DNA of 64,000 nucleotides, from assembly GCA_037440405.1 (NCBI GenBank), contig JBBIUE010000001.1, forward strand, positions 62,001 to 126,000, in the 5' to 3' direction. The number at the start of each line of letters is the position of its first letter. Within the stretch, counting starts at the first letter, position 1. Shown here piece after piece: positions 1 through 7,583 of this stretch. This DNA comes from JANMGV01 sp037440405 (GTDB taxonomy: Bacteria; Planctomycetota; Planctomycetia; Pirellulales; Pirellulaceae). The position numbers and the translations under genes were made by a program. The notes beneath the pieces were generated by a model that saw only the letters and a list, made by a program, of their open reading frames with translations, had not been told where the DNA came from and did not search any database.

Positions 1-78
1 CGATGGGAAGATCGTAGGGAGACATGAGCACACACAAAAAAATCACAGGAAAAATTGGTTGCGTAAGTAAGGCACGCC

Positions 79-117
79 AAGGTGAGGTGGCACGAACTTC
101 CGCGCCACCTCGACCTT
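79..117. other. Imperfect hairpin downstream of the Flp pilin gene
   Basis: The arms AAGGTGAGGTGGC (79-91) and GCCACCTCGACCTT (104-117) pair over 13 bp with one bulged G and a 12-base loop. The hairpin lies about 95 bases past the stop of the minus-strand pilin gene, so it may end or stabilise that transcript. No T run follows on the minus strand, so a classical intrinsic terminator is not supported. Confidence 0.45.
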
Positions 118-211
118 AGCGAAAGTGCCAACGGTCGAAGAGAACTGCGCTCGCGCATATCACAGCCAATGCTGCTGACGCTACGCGGAAGCGAGTTCTA
201 ATAGGCCTTGA

Positions 212-382
212 TTAGAGCTGGTTAGCTACCGAAGTGAAGGTCGAGCTTGCATTCGAGCCGATCGTTGTAATCGCGCCCAAGCAAACCACGATGATCAGAG
301 CCAGCATAACCGCGTACTCAACTGCGGTTGGGCCGTCTTCGGACTTCAGAAATCGCTTCAGCTTCAAACCAAAATTCTTCAT
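212..382 (-). CDS. Flp/Fap-type pilin
   Basis: This 56-residue protein has the build of Flp (type IVb) pilins, the subunits of Tad adhesion pili. A short basic leader (KLKRFLKSEDG) is followed by a segment beginning T-A-V-E-Y, with the conserved Glu five residues into the mature helix, then a hydrophobic stretch (VMLALIIVVCLGAI) and a short polar tail. The start at 382 is chosen because GGAGGG lies 6 bases upstream; an in-frame ATG at 412 lacks this. No prepilin peptidase, CpaF ATPase or other Tad gene is in the window, so the secretion machinery must lie elsewhere. A sigma70-like promoter is visible just upstream. Family assignment is secure; the role in adhesion is inferred from the family. 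Confidence 0.85.
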   Translation of the reverse strand: MKNFGLKLKRFLKSEDGPTAVEYAVMLALIIVVCLGAITTIGSNASSTFTSVANQL

Positions 383-412
383 GTCTTTCCCTCCAGACAT
401 CTGACCCAGCAC

Positions 413-1288
413 CTTGGCCGGGCACTACATAGATACTATGCCGTCCGCGTGATTCAAGACTTTCCGCCACGGAAGAGCTTGTACGCTAGTTCGGCAGACG
501 AGGCCCGAAGGCCAACGGCCAAAACGATTGGCTCGTCGATGGAAGACTATGTCAGAAACCGCCTTAGTCAAATTTTCTGGTGAGGGAACGGAGTTCAATT
601 AGCGAAGTTCTAGCGACACGTGGGAGTTACCGACTGCAAAGACGTCATAATCGAATCGGTCCTCCCCTAACCACTACGGGGCGCAGTCGAGATCTGTTCG
701 ATTCGCTCTTTTTACGACGGCTGAACCGTATTTTCGATCATCGAAAGTGCGGCCTGTCGAGCTTGCGTGAGAAACTTTCCTGAAAATCGGCCTCACCGGC
801 TGACGCTTGGGACCTGAATGGCCCGCTATATTCCGTGGTATTGGGTTTTGCAGTCAACATGTGTGCGCGATTGCAATCGCTGAATTGCAATTTTCGCGAA
901 GGCCTGCAACTGTCTTTGAGCGACGAATCCGCGTGAGATCGAAGAGGGTGCGGGAAGTCCTCATTCTCACCAAGGGTGCGTAACCGAAGTCCAGGAGAAC
1001 GTCGATTCGAGCACGAGGACCAAGCAAATATATCTATCGCGGTTTCTCATCACCACGCTAAAACCTGCTGCACAAACCCGACTCTTGCCCAGCGTCGGTT
1101 ACTCTTTGGGAAGTCGCGATGTTTCCATCGCTTCTGATTCAATGAGAGAAATGCGGATTAGTCGGCTATGGTATTCCCGAAACGACGGTTAAAATTCTGT
1201 TTGCGAACCGTGCGACAGGTTCGCGAATGAACCACCGCAGGTGAATTGGTCTGACGAATTGAGATCCTTGGAATAATCGGAGTCTACG
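413..1288. other. Intergenic region without a convincing gene
   Basis: About 870 bases separate the divergent pilin and FKBP genes. Besides the pilin promoter I see no supported gene. A 67-codon open frame at 580-783 has no ribosome binding site, no recognisable domain and an unlikely composition. A short sequence near 791-814 (CCTCACCGGCTGACGCTTGG) resembles the motif noted at 16778 and 44033. I see no RNA gene. Confidence 0.6.
430..457 (-). promoter_or_regulatory. Candidate sigma70-type promoter of the Flp pilin gene
   Basis: On the minus strand TTGAAT (452-457) is separated by 16 bases from TATCTA (430-435). The predicted transcript start would be near 423, giving a leader of about 40 bases before the pilin ATG. 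This is pattern recognition only. Confidence 0.35.
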
Positions 1289-1987
1289 ATGAAACGTTTT
1301 GGGACAGCAATTGGCTTGTTTTTTTTGCTTTGGATGCCAAATGGATTCTCTCAGGAAGTGCTATCGACATCCAAATCGGACAAGGTATCAGATGCGGCCA
1401 GCTACTCGATTGGGCTTGATATCGGCAGAAATTTGAAGGGTGATGGGTTTGAGGCGATTGACCTCAAGTTGGCGGATTTGATATTGGGACTCCAGGACGG
1501 GTTGGCCGGGGCGGAAGCTCGTGTTCCGGAAGCGGAAATTGCCGCTGCCATTGATACCATTCGCAAGCGTTTGGAAACCCGCATGATGGAACGTGCTCGC
1601 CGCAACGCCGACGAAGGAAAGTCATTTCTCGCAGAGAACAAGAAAAAGGAAGGCGTCATTACTTTGCCCAGCGGCTTGCAGTACAAAGTCCTGAAGTCAG
1701 GTTCGGGAGCCCAGCCAACGTTGACAAGCACTGTGAAGGTGCATTATGAAGGAAAGCTCATCAACGGGAAGGTATTCGATAGTTCGATTGAGCGCGGAGA
1801 ACCGGCACAGTTCCAAGTCACCCGTGTCATTTCAGGTTGGACGGAGGCGCTCCAGCGCATGCGTGTTGGCGACAAATGGGAAGTTTATATTCCTTCCGAA
1901 TTAGCCTATGCCGAAAGAGGTGCCGGTCCCGACATTGGTCCGAATTCCACACTCATCTTTCAAGTCGAATTGCTTGAAGTAAAATAA
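1289..1987 (+). CDS. Secreted FKBP-type peptidyl-prolyl cis-trans isomerase
   Basis: This 232-residue protein should catalyse prolyl cis-trans isomerisation of exported proteins. Residues 1-21 form a signal peptide (basic start, hydrophobic core, FSQ end). Residues 30-110 match the helical FKBP_N dimerisation domain, including Y-S-I-G near 40. Residues 125-232 are the FKBP catalytic domain, with V-H-Y-E-G, V-F-D-S-S, G-W-x-E-A-L, the Y-A-E-R-G-A-G loop and a closing I-F-x-V-E-L-L strand. Length and order match periplasmic FkpA/Mip-like isomerases. The ATG has GGAG 6 bases upstream. It stands alone upstream of the sugar dehydrogenase, 70 bases away and in the same direction. Confidence 0.92.
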   Translation: MKRFGTAIGLFFLLWMPNGFSQEVLSTSKSDKVSDAASYSIGLDIGRNLKGDGFEAIDLKLADLILGLQDGLAGAEARVPEAEIAAAIDTIRKRLETRMMERARRNADEGKSFLAENKKKEGVITLPSGLQYKVLKSGSGAQPTLTSTVKVHYEGKLINGKVFDSSIERGEPAQFQVTRVISGWTEALQRMRVGDKWEVYIPSELAYAERGAGPDIGPNSTLIFQVELLEVK

Positions 1988-2057
1988 CGCGGTTCCGTTG
2001 TTCTTGATGTGGGAATCCGATCGCTTAATTCTGTTGCTTATTTGAGAGGAATTACCA

Positions 2058-3281
2058 GTGCGCTGTCTTTTCGTTTGTTTGGCTTATATCGCATCCTACA
2101 TGTTGGATGCGACACAGGGCTTGGCTTTTTCGGAAGATGGCATTTCGATGGAGGGAGTCGAGCAAAAGTCCCTCGCCGTCCGTGTCGAACGTGCTTTCCC
2201 AAATCTTCGCGTCGAAAGGCCTTTGATTATCGATCATGCTGGCGATGGTTCTGGGCGGTTGTTTATTGCCAGCCAGCTCGGGACGATCTTCGTTATCTCT
2301 GGCGATGAACAGATAGAAGAAGCCCCGGTGTTCTTAGACATCTCGGACCGCGTTGTTTACCGCGACGATCAGAATGAAGAAGGGCTACTGGGAATGGCCT
2401 TTCATCCAAAGTTCAAGGAGAACGGCTACTTCTACTTGTACTACACTTCGACGACACAACCTCAACTTTCATTCATTTCTCGATTCAGCATCTCCAAGTC
2501 CGACCCAAATGTTGCTGATCCGAACAGCGAGTTGATCTTGATGAAAATCAAGCAGCCCTATTGGAACCATAATGGAGGCACGCTGGCGTTTGGTCCTGAC
2601 GGATTCTTGTACATCGGTCTCGGCGATGGAGGCCTAGCAAACGATCCCTTGCAGGCAGGACAGGACTTGACCACTTGGCTTGGGAAGATACTTCGTATCG
2701 ATGTGGATACGACGACTCCAGCAACAAACTACGGCATCCCCGCCGACAATCCATTCATTAGTAATCCACAAGCGAAGCCTGAAATATTCGCACTTGGCTT
2801 TCGCAACGTGTGGAGAATATCGTTCGATCGAGAGACAGGTGATCTTTGGGTGGCCGATGTTGGACAAGATTTGTGGGAAGAAATCAATATCGTGAAAAAG
2901 GGAGGAAATTATGGCTGGAGCCTTCGAGAGGGCGCTCATCCATTTTTTCAAAAACCTGGCCAAGACATTTCATCGTTGATCGATCCGATTTGGGAGTATC
3001 CGCACACCGAGCCCTGGGGCAAGTCGATTACGGGAGGTGTGGTCTATCGCGGGGCCGCGGTCCCGTCATTAGTCGGTTACTATCTCTATGCTGACTATGT
3101 AACTGGAAGGCTCTGGGCTTTGAAGTTTGACGAGAAATCTGGCAAGGTCACTGAAAATCGACCCATTGAATGGCGAGCACGGCTTCCAATTGTCACCTAC
3201 GGTGAAACGGAATCTGGTGAAGTGCTTTTCACCACTACGATGAGTGGTGGCATGATTTTTCGGTTCGTCGAGGGACTTTGA
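2058..3281 (+). CDS. Secreted PQQ-dependent glucose/sorbosone dehydrogenase family protein
   Basis: This 407-residue protein belongs to the soluble glucose/sorbosone dehydrogenase family (six-bladed propeller). Such enzymes oxidise aldoses outside the cytoplasm using PQQ. Typical motifs are present: G-R-L-F-I-A near 55, G-L-L-G-M-A-F-H-P near 100, N-H-N-G-G-x-L-A-F-G-P-D-G with L-G-D-G-G near 170-190, the R-N-x-W-R-I-S-F-D blade, D-V-G-Q-x-x-W-E-E-I-N and N-Y-G-W. Residues 1-24 look like a signal peptide. The start is GTG with GAGAGGA 7 bases upstream. The stop overlaps the first base of asnS (TGATG), implying translational coupling of two functionally unrelated genes. The actual substrate cannot be read from sequence. 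Confidence 0.85.
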   Translation: MRCLFVCLAYIASYMLDATQGLAFSEDGISMEGVEQKSLAVRVERAFPNLRVERPLIIDHAGDGSGRLFIASQLGTIFVISGDEQIEEAPVFLDISDRVVYRDDQNEEGLLGMAFHPKFKENGYFYLYYTSTTQPQLSFISRFSISKSDPNVADPNSELILMKIKQPYWNHNGGTLAFGPDGFLYIGLGDGGLANDPLQAGQDLTTWLGKILRIDVDTTTPATNYGIPADNPFISNPQAKPEIFALGFRNVWRISFDRETGDLWVADVGQDLWEEINIVKKGGNYGWSLREGAHPFFQKPGQDISSLIDPIWEYPHTEPWGKSITGGVVYRGAAVPSLVGYYLYADYVTGRLWALKFDEKSGKVTENRPIEWRARLPIVTYGETESGEVLFTTTMSGGMIFRFVEGL

Positions 3282-4681
3282 TGACGAATTGGAAATGGCT
3301 TTCGGTGCGTGACGCACGCGATGCTCGAAACATCGGCGAAAAGGTCGAAGTTCGCGGCTGGGTCAGGACACGGCGTGATTCAAAAGGTGGCTTCAGTTTT
3401 ATTGAAGTCAATGACGGAAGCTGTCTCGGCAATCTGCAGGTCATCGCAAACGCAGATCTCGGCAACTATGAAACGGAAATCGCCAATCTCCACGTAGGTT
3501 CGAGCATCGCAGTACAGGGAGAACTGAAGGCCAGTCTTGGCCAAGGGCAGTCAACCGAACTGGTTGCAGGATCGGTCCGCATTCTCGGTTCTGCTGACCC
3601 GCAAACCTATCCTTTGCAGAAGAAACGCCACACGCTTGAAAAGCTTCGAGAATGGGCTCATCTTCGTCCACGTACGAATACGATCGGAGCGGTATCTCGG
3701 ATTCGCAATCAGGTCAGTTTCTCGACACACCTATTCTTTCAAGAGAATGGTTTTTTCTATATCCACACGCCTATCATCACCGCTTCTGATTGCGAAGGAG
3801 CTGGCCAGATGTTTCGCGTGACGACGCTACCCATCGAAAAGCTACCACAAATTCGCGGTCCGGTTGATTACAGCCAGGACTTTTTTGGAAAGCCAGCGTT
3901 CCTAACTGTCAGCGGACAACTGGAAGGAGAAATTTACGCGACGGCTCTCACGAAAATATACACATTTGGACCGACGTTCCGTGCCGAAAACTCAAACACG
4001 AGTCGCCATCTAGCGGAGTTTTGGATGATCGAGCCAGAGATGGCATTCTATGAACTCGTGGACAATATGGCGTTAGCAGAATCGTATTTGAAGCGATTGA
4101 TTAAGGACGTCCTGGAAAACTGCGACGAGGATATGCAGTTCTTCGAAAAGTTCATTCAACAGGGGTTGCTCGATAGTTTGCGACTTGTCCTAGACAAACC
4201 TTTTGAACATCTATCCTATTCGGAAGCCATTTCCATCTTGGAAAAGAGCGACCAGAACTTTGAGTATCCGATCGCATGGGGAACGGATTTGCAAGCTGAG
4301 CATGAGCGTTATCTGACAGAACACCATGTCAAGGGACCAGTGATCCTGTACGACTACCCCTCGAAGATCAAATCGTTCTACATGCGAGTGAATGATGACG
4401 GACAGACGGTGCGAGCCATGGATGTTTTGGTGCCAAAAATCGGAGAAATTATCGGAGGAAGCCAGCGAGAGGAACGCCTGGACGTTCTCAAGGGTCGAAT
4501 GCTGGAATTCGGGCTGGATGAAGCGAATTACTGGTGGTACCTCGACTTACGGCGATTTGGGACGGTACCTCACAGTGGTTTTGGTCTCGGTCTAGAGCGA
4601 GCCGTTCAATTTATCACCGGAATGGCGAATATCCGAGACGTTATTCCGTTTCCACGGACCCCAGGAAGTGCGGAGTTCTAG
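3281..4681 (+). CDS. asnS: Asparaginyl-tRNA synthetase
   Basis: This 466-residue class IIb synthetase charges tRNA-Asn. An N-terminal OB-fold anticodon-binding domain (residues 15-110, with V-R-G-W-V-R-T-R-R-D-S-K) is followed by the class II catalytic core. The core shows T-V-S-G-Q-L-E-G-E, the motif 2 block G-P-T-F-R-A-E-N-S with N-T-S-R-H-L-A-E-F-W-M, and the motif 3 glycine-rich G-L-G-L-E-R near the end. The N-T-S-R-H-L pattern is typical of AsnRS rather than AspRS. I place the start at ATG 3281, where it overlaps the previous stop and has GAGGGA 6 bases upstream; a TTG one codon earlier is less likely. The length matches bacterial AsnRS. Confidence 0.95.
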   Translation: MTNWKWLSVRDARDARNIGEKVEVRGWVRTRRDSKGGFSFIEVNDGSCLGNLQVIANADLGNYETEIANLHVGSSIAVQGELKASLGQGQSTELVAGSVRILGSADPQTYPLQKKRHTLEKLREWAHLRPRTNTIGAVSRIRNQVSFSTHLFFQENGFFYIHTPIITASDCEGAGQMFRVTTLPIEKLPQIRGPVDYSQDFFGKPAFLTVSGQLEGEIYATALTKIYTFGPTFRAENSNTSRHLAEFWMIEPEMAFYELVDNMALAESYLKRLIKDVLENCDEDMQFFEKFIQQGLLDSLRLVLDKPFEHLSYSEAISILEKSDQNFEYPIAWGTDLQAEHERYLTEHHVKGPVILYDYPSKIKSFYMRVNDDGQTVRAMDVLVPKIGEIIGGSQREERLDVLKGRMLEFGLDEANYWWYLDLRRFGTVPHSGFGLGLERAVQFITGMANIRDVIPFPRTPGSAEF

Positions 4682-4758
4682 CGGTGATTTGCAGGGCTAT
4701 ACAGTAGGAAATCTCCGAAACCTGGCAGAAAATATTTCATTCAAGCTTCATTTGGCCC

Positions 4759-4788
4759 TTGCCAGTTTTGGTAGGTCTTGGCTAAAAT
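4759..4788 (+). promoter_or_regulatory. Candidate promoter of the rpsM-rpsK-rpoA-rplQ operon
   Basis: TTGCCA (4759-4764) and TAAAAT (4783-4788) are 18 bases apart, a good fit to a housekeeping sigma factor. The 5' leader would be about 95 bases long before rpsM. This is long enough for ribosomal protein feedback control, but I could not identify a binding structure. Confidence 0.45.
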
Positions 4789-4891
4789 CTTGGGTTCTCA
4801 TGGTCGAGGGGAATCGCCGTCCGACCCACGATTCTTGAGCTTTCGCTATGCAGCGAAGCTTGTATCACGTCCTATTTTGTTGGAGCGTTTC

Positions 4892-5275
4892 ATGCCGCGT
4901 TTGCTGGGGGTAGACATTCCCAACGACAAGCAAGTCATCATTTCTTTGCAGTATCTTTACGGAGTTGGTCCGGCAGTTGCTAGAGAGTTGTGCGAAAAGA
5001 CCAACGTCGATCCGCACAAGAAGGCCAGGGAAATGGACGAAGACGAACTGTCCCGATTGGCGACCTTGCTTGAACGTGACTTCACGGTGGAGGGACCGCT
5101 TCGCCGACAGGTCGGACAGAACATTCATCGCCTTCGCGAAATAAAGTGTTATCGAGGTTTAAGGCATCGAGCTAGTTTACCCGTCCGTGGACAAAGAACG
5201 AGGACGAATGCGAGAACTCGAAAAGGTCCTCGCAAGACAGTGGCGGGTAAAAAGGGCGTTAAGGATTTGAAGTAA
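4892..5275 (+). CDS. rpsM: 30S ribosomal protein S13
   Basis: This 127-residue protein sits in the head of the small subunit and contacts tRNA and the intersubunit bridge. It opens M-P-R-L-L-G-V-D-I-P and carries the helix-two-turn-helix pattern (L-Q-Y-L-Y-G-V-G, then A-R-E-L-C). The central D-L-x-R-L-x-x-I-K-C-Y-R-G-L-R-H and the basic R-G-Q-R-T-x-T-N-A-R-T-R-K-G block are standard S13. The start is the ATG at 4892 with GGAG 6 bases upstream; the open frame runs further back but that part has no S13 similarity. It is first in a four-gene alpha operon. rpmJ (L36), often just upstream, is not present here. Confidence 0.96.
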   Translation: MPRLLGVDIPNDKQVIISLQYLYGVGPAVARELCEKTNVDPHKKAREMDEDELSRLATLLERDFTVEGPLRRQVGQNIHRLREIKCYRGLRHRASLPVRGQRTRTNARTRKGPRKTVAGKKGVKDLK

Positions 5276-5356
5276 GACATGGCTTTGGTTGGCTGCCCGA
5301 CTCACTGGTCGTTCGCAGCTTTCTTAAGTTGAACTTGCAATTGGGGAATTTGATAC

Positions 5357-5755
5357 GTGGCAAAGACATCAGGATCGACTGGAAATAAGCGAAGAAAGGT
5401 GCGACGCAATGTGACGGTTGCGATCGCTCACATTCGCTCGACGTTCAACAATACAACCGTCACCATTACCGACGGCAAAGGAGACACGCTGTGTTGGTCG
5501 AGTTCCGGCACGGCGGGATTTAAGGGGAGTCGAAAAAGCACACCGTTTGCTGGTCAGGTTGCGGCACAACAAGCTGCGGAAAAGGCCGCTAAGTTCGGCG
5601 TGAAGGAATTGTCAGTCCGCGTGAAGGGTCCTGGCGCTGGTCGCGAGAGTGCAATTACCGCACTGCAGTCGTCTGGGATGACCATCAAGCAAATTGAGGA
5701 CATTACGCCGATTCCTCACAATGGCTGTCGTCCACGAAAGCGCCGTCGAGTTTAG
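5357..5755 (+). CDS. rpsK: 30S ribosomal protein S11
   Basis: This 132-residue protein is on the small-subunit platform and helps shape the mRNA exit path. The N-terminus is lysine- and arginine-rich, followed by A-H-I-R-S-T-F-N-N-T, W-S-S-x-G-x-x-G-F-K-G-S-R-K-S-T-P-F-A, the G-P-G-A-G-R-E-S-A loop, and the C-terminal T-P-I-P-H-N-G-C-R-P-R-K-R-R-R-V tail, all diagnostic. The start is GTG at 5357 with GGGGA 9 bases upstream. The gap from rpsM is 81 bases. The gene expected next in many bacteria, rpsD, is missing; rpoA follows directly. Confidence 0.96.
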   Translation: MAKTSGSTGNKRRKVRRNVTVAIAHIRSTFNNTTVTITDGKGDTLCWSSSGTAGFKGSRKSTPFAGQVAAQQAAEKAAKFGVKELSVRVKGPGAGRESAITALQSSGMTIKQIEDITPIPHNGCRPRKRRRV

Positions 5756-5830
5756 TTGCTTTCGAATTTCGTTTATCGCGTCGGGTGGTTACCTGGTATC
5801 GTTTCAAAGTGTTGTTTTAGGGTTCAATTT

Positions 5831-6823
5831 ATGCACGTTCGTTGGCGTGGTTTCGAATTGCCGAGTTCAGTGGTCGTCGAGCGCTCATCGCTAACTGCCA
5901 CCTATGGGAAATTTATTGCCGAGCCTTTTGAACGAGGTTTCGGGCATACGATTGGTAACAGCCTTCGCCGTGTGCTTCTGTCCAGCTTGGAAGGAAGTGC
6001 TGTCACCCAAATCAAGATTCGCGGAGCTCAGCACGAGTTCACCTCGATCAGCGGCGTTTTGGAAGATGTCACCGATTTGGTACTCAACGTCAAGAGCTTG
6101 GTGGTCAAGAATCACTCGGATAGCACGCGAGTCATTACTGTCGAGCGTTCGACCGCTGGTCCGATTCTTGGGTCACATGTTGAAACCGATGCCGACGTGG
6201 AGATCATCAACAAGGATCACGTTCTGGCGACGCTTACTGCTGATACTCCATTCATGATGGAGATGGTTGTTGAAAATGGTAGGGGATACGTTCCTTGCAC
6301 AGAACACAGCGTCGGCGATCACGAAATCGGTATCATTCCGATCGATGCCGTCTACAGTCCTGTCACCAGGGTCCGTTATGAGATTGAAGAGACTCGCGTT
6401 GGTCAAAAGACGAATTATGATCGACTCATCATTGAACTATGGACGGATGGTTCGATCGATCCCGAAATGGCCATGGTTGAAGGTGCCAAAATTCTGCGAA
6501 AGCACTTGAATCCCTTCGTTCAGTACTCTGAAGTCGGTCGGCAGGTCCACGCCATTTCACGCGGCGGTCCTGGTTCCGCTGAAGCCCAGCTCGAACAGAA
6601 GCTGAACATGCCAATCGGCGAGTTGAAGCTTTCGGTGCGAGCGAACAATTGTTTGGAATCCGATGGCATTCAAACGGTTCGCGATTTGGTTCAACGCACC
6701 GAAGATCAATTGCTGGAAGTTCGCAATTTCGGTGAAACGACCCTGGCCGAAGTTCGAGAGCGTTTGCAGGCATTGAATTTGCATCTCGGCATGCGAATTC
6801 CGTCGAGCCAGTCTTTTCGTTAA
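5831..6823 (+). CDS. rpoA: DNA-directed RNA polymerase alpha subunit
   Basis: This 330-residue protein forms the alpha dimer that nucleates RNA polymerase assembly. The N-terminal domain (residues 1-230) has F-x-I-E/A-P-F-E-R-G-F-G-H-T-I-G-N-S-L-R-R-V-L-L-S-S-L-E-G, the dimer interface, then V-Y-S-P-V and the alpha-NTD V-E-x-T-R-V-G-Q. The C-terminal domain (about 255-320) has S-V-R-A-N-N-C-L and the N-F-G-E-T-T-L-A-E-V helix-hairpin-helix that binds UP elements and activators. The length is typical. The start is ATG 5831 with AGGG about 8 bases upstream; the frame is open for 25 codons before this but without conservation. Confidence 0.96.
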   Translation: MHVRWRGFELPSSVVVERSSLTATYGKFIAEPFERGFGHTIGNSLRRVLLSSLEGSAVTQIKIRGAQHEFTSISGVLEDVTDLVLNVKSLVVKNHSDSTRVITVERSTAGPILGSHVETDADVEIINKDHVLATLTADTPFMMEMVVENGRGYVPCTEHSVGDHEIGIIPIDAVYSPVTRVRYEIEETRVGQKTNYDRLIIELWTDGSIDPEMAMVEGAKILRKHLNPFVQYSEVGRQVHAISRGGPGSAEAQLEQKLNMPIGELKLSVRANNCLESDGIQTVRDLVQRTEDQLLEVRNFGETTLAEVRERLQALNLHLGMRIPSSQSFR

Positions 6824-6886
6824 TTCATTGGTTTCATCGTATCGAAGTTTACTTTCCGATCATTTGATATTGAGTAGGTAACGACC

Positions 6887-7495
6887 ATGCGTCACCGTAG
6901 ACGTGGCCGAGTTTTAGGACGAAATTCTCCGCACCGCAAAGCCCTTTATCGGAATCTGGTGACAGCTCTGATTCTCACCGAACGTGAGAAGTCGGAATTG
7001 GAATCGAATCACCCGAAGGTCGCAGGAAGAATTGTCACGACAGTTGAAAAAGCAAAGGAAGTTCGCCCCATGGTCGAACGCTGCATCACCATTGCGAAGA
7101 AGGGAGTCCTAGCGGAAGAGGCCGCAGAAACCTATGCTACCTCCGCTGACCGTGGCAGTGAGGCTTGGAAAGCATGGCGAAGTGGGCCGCAATGGAGCCA
7201 ATGGGTTGCCGCGCGTGCCCCGGCCGTGACCGCTCGGAGACGGCTCTATAGCATGCTCGGCAGCAAGCAAGCCGTTCGCATCCTTTTTGATACGATCGCA
7301 CCAAGGTTTTCGGATCGCGACGGAGGGTATACCCGCATCGTTCGACTCGCCAAGCCGCGACTCGGAGATGGAGGGACGCGAGCCATTATTGAATTCGTAG
7401 GTAACAACGATCGCAAGAAATCTGCGAGGAAAGCCGAAAGGCCCTCGTTCGAAGAGACTTCACAAATGACTGTCACCATGGGAGATGGCAACTAG
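6887..7495 (+). CDS. rplQ: 50S ribosomal protein L17, enlarged form
   Basis: The protein starts with the classic M-R-H-R-R-R-G-R-x-L-G-R and continues N-L-V-T-A-L-I-L-T-E, so it is L17. At 202 residues it is far longer than the usual 115-130. The extra length is an insertion of roughly 50 residues around positions 75-122, rich in Trp, Ala and Ser, and a C-terminal extension after about residue 165. The L17 core resumes with V-R-I-L-F-D-T-I-A-P-R-F, then G-G-Y-T-R-I-V-R-L and A-I-I-E-F-V. Similar length growth occurs in other planctomycetes as far as I recall. It ends the operon and is followed by a strong terminator. Confidence 0.93.
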   Translation: MRHRRRGRVLGRNSPHRKALYRNLVTALILTEREKSELESNHPKVAGRIVTTVEKAKEVRPMVERCITIAKKGVLAEEAAETYATSADRGSEAWKAWRSGPQWSQWVAARAPAVTARRRLYSMLGSKQAVRILFDTIAPRFSDRDGGYTRIVRLAKPRLGDGGTRAIIEFVGNNDRKKSARKAERPSFEETSQMTVTMGDGN

Positions 7496-7525
7496 ACTGA
7501 GATCGTCCATCGCACGGTTCTTCCG

Positions 7526-7558
7526 AAGGGCGAGTGAAAATCACTTCGCCCTTTTTTT
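7526..7558 (+). terminator. Intrinsic terminator of the alpha operon
   Basis: AAGGGCGAGTGA and TCACTTCGCCCTT form a GC-rich stem with one bulged base and an AA loop, followed directly by a run of seven T. It lies about 30 bases after the rplQ stop and before the convergent ABC transporter gene. Confidence 0.85.
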
Positions 7559-7583
7559 GTGGTGTATGTGATGCGGAAGACCT

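Noticed and set aside
580..783. 67-codon plus-strand open frame
   Set aside because: No ribosome binding site, no domain, Arg-rich composition typical of noncoding frames.
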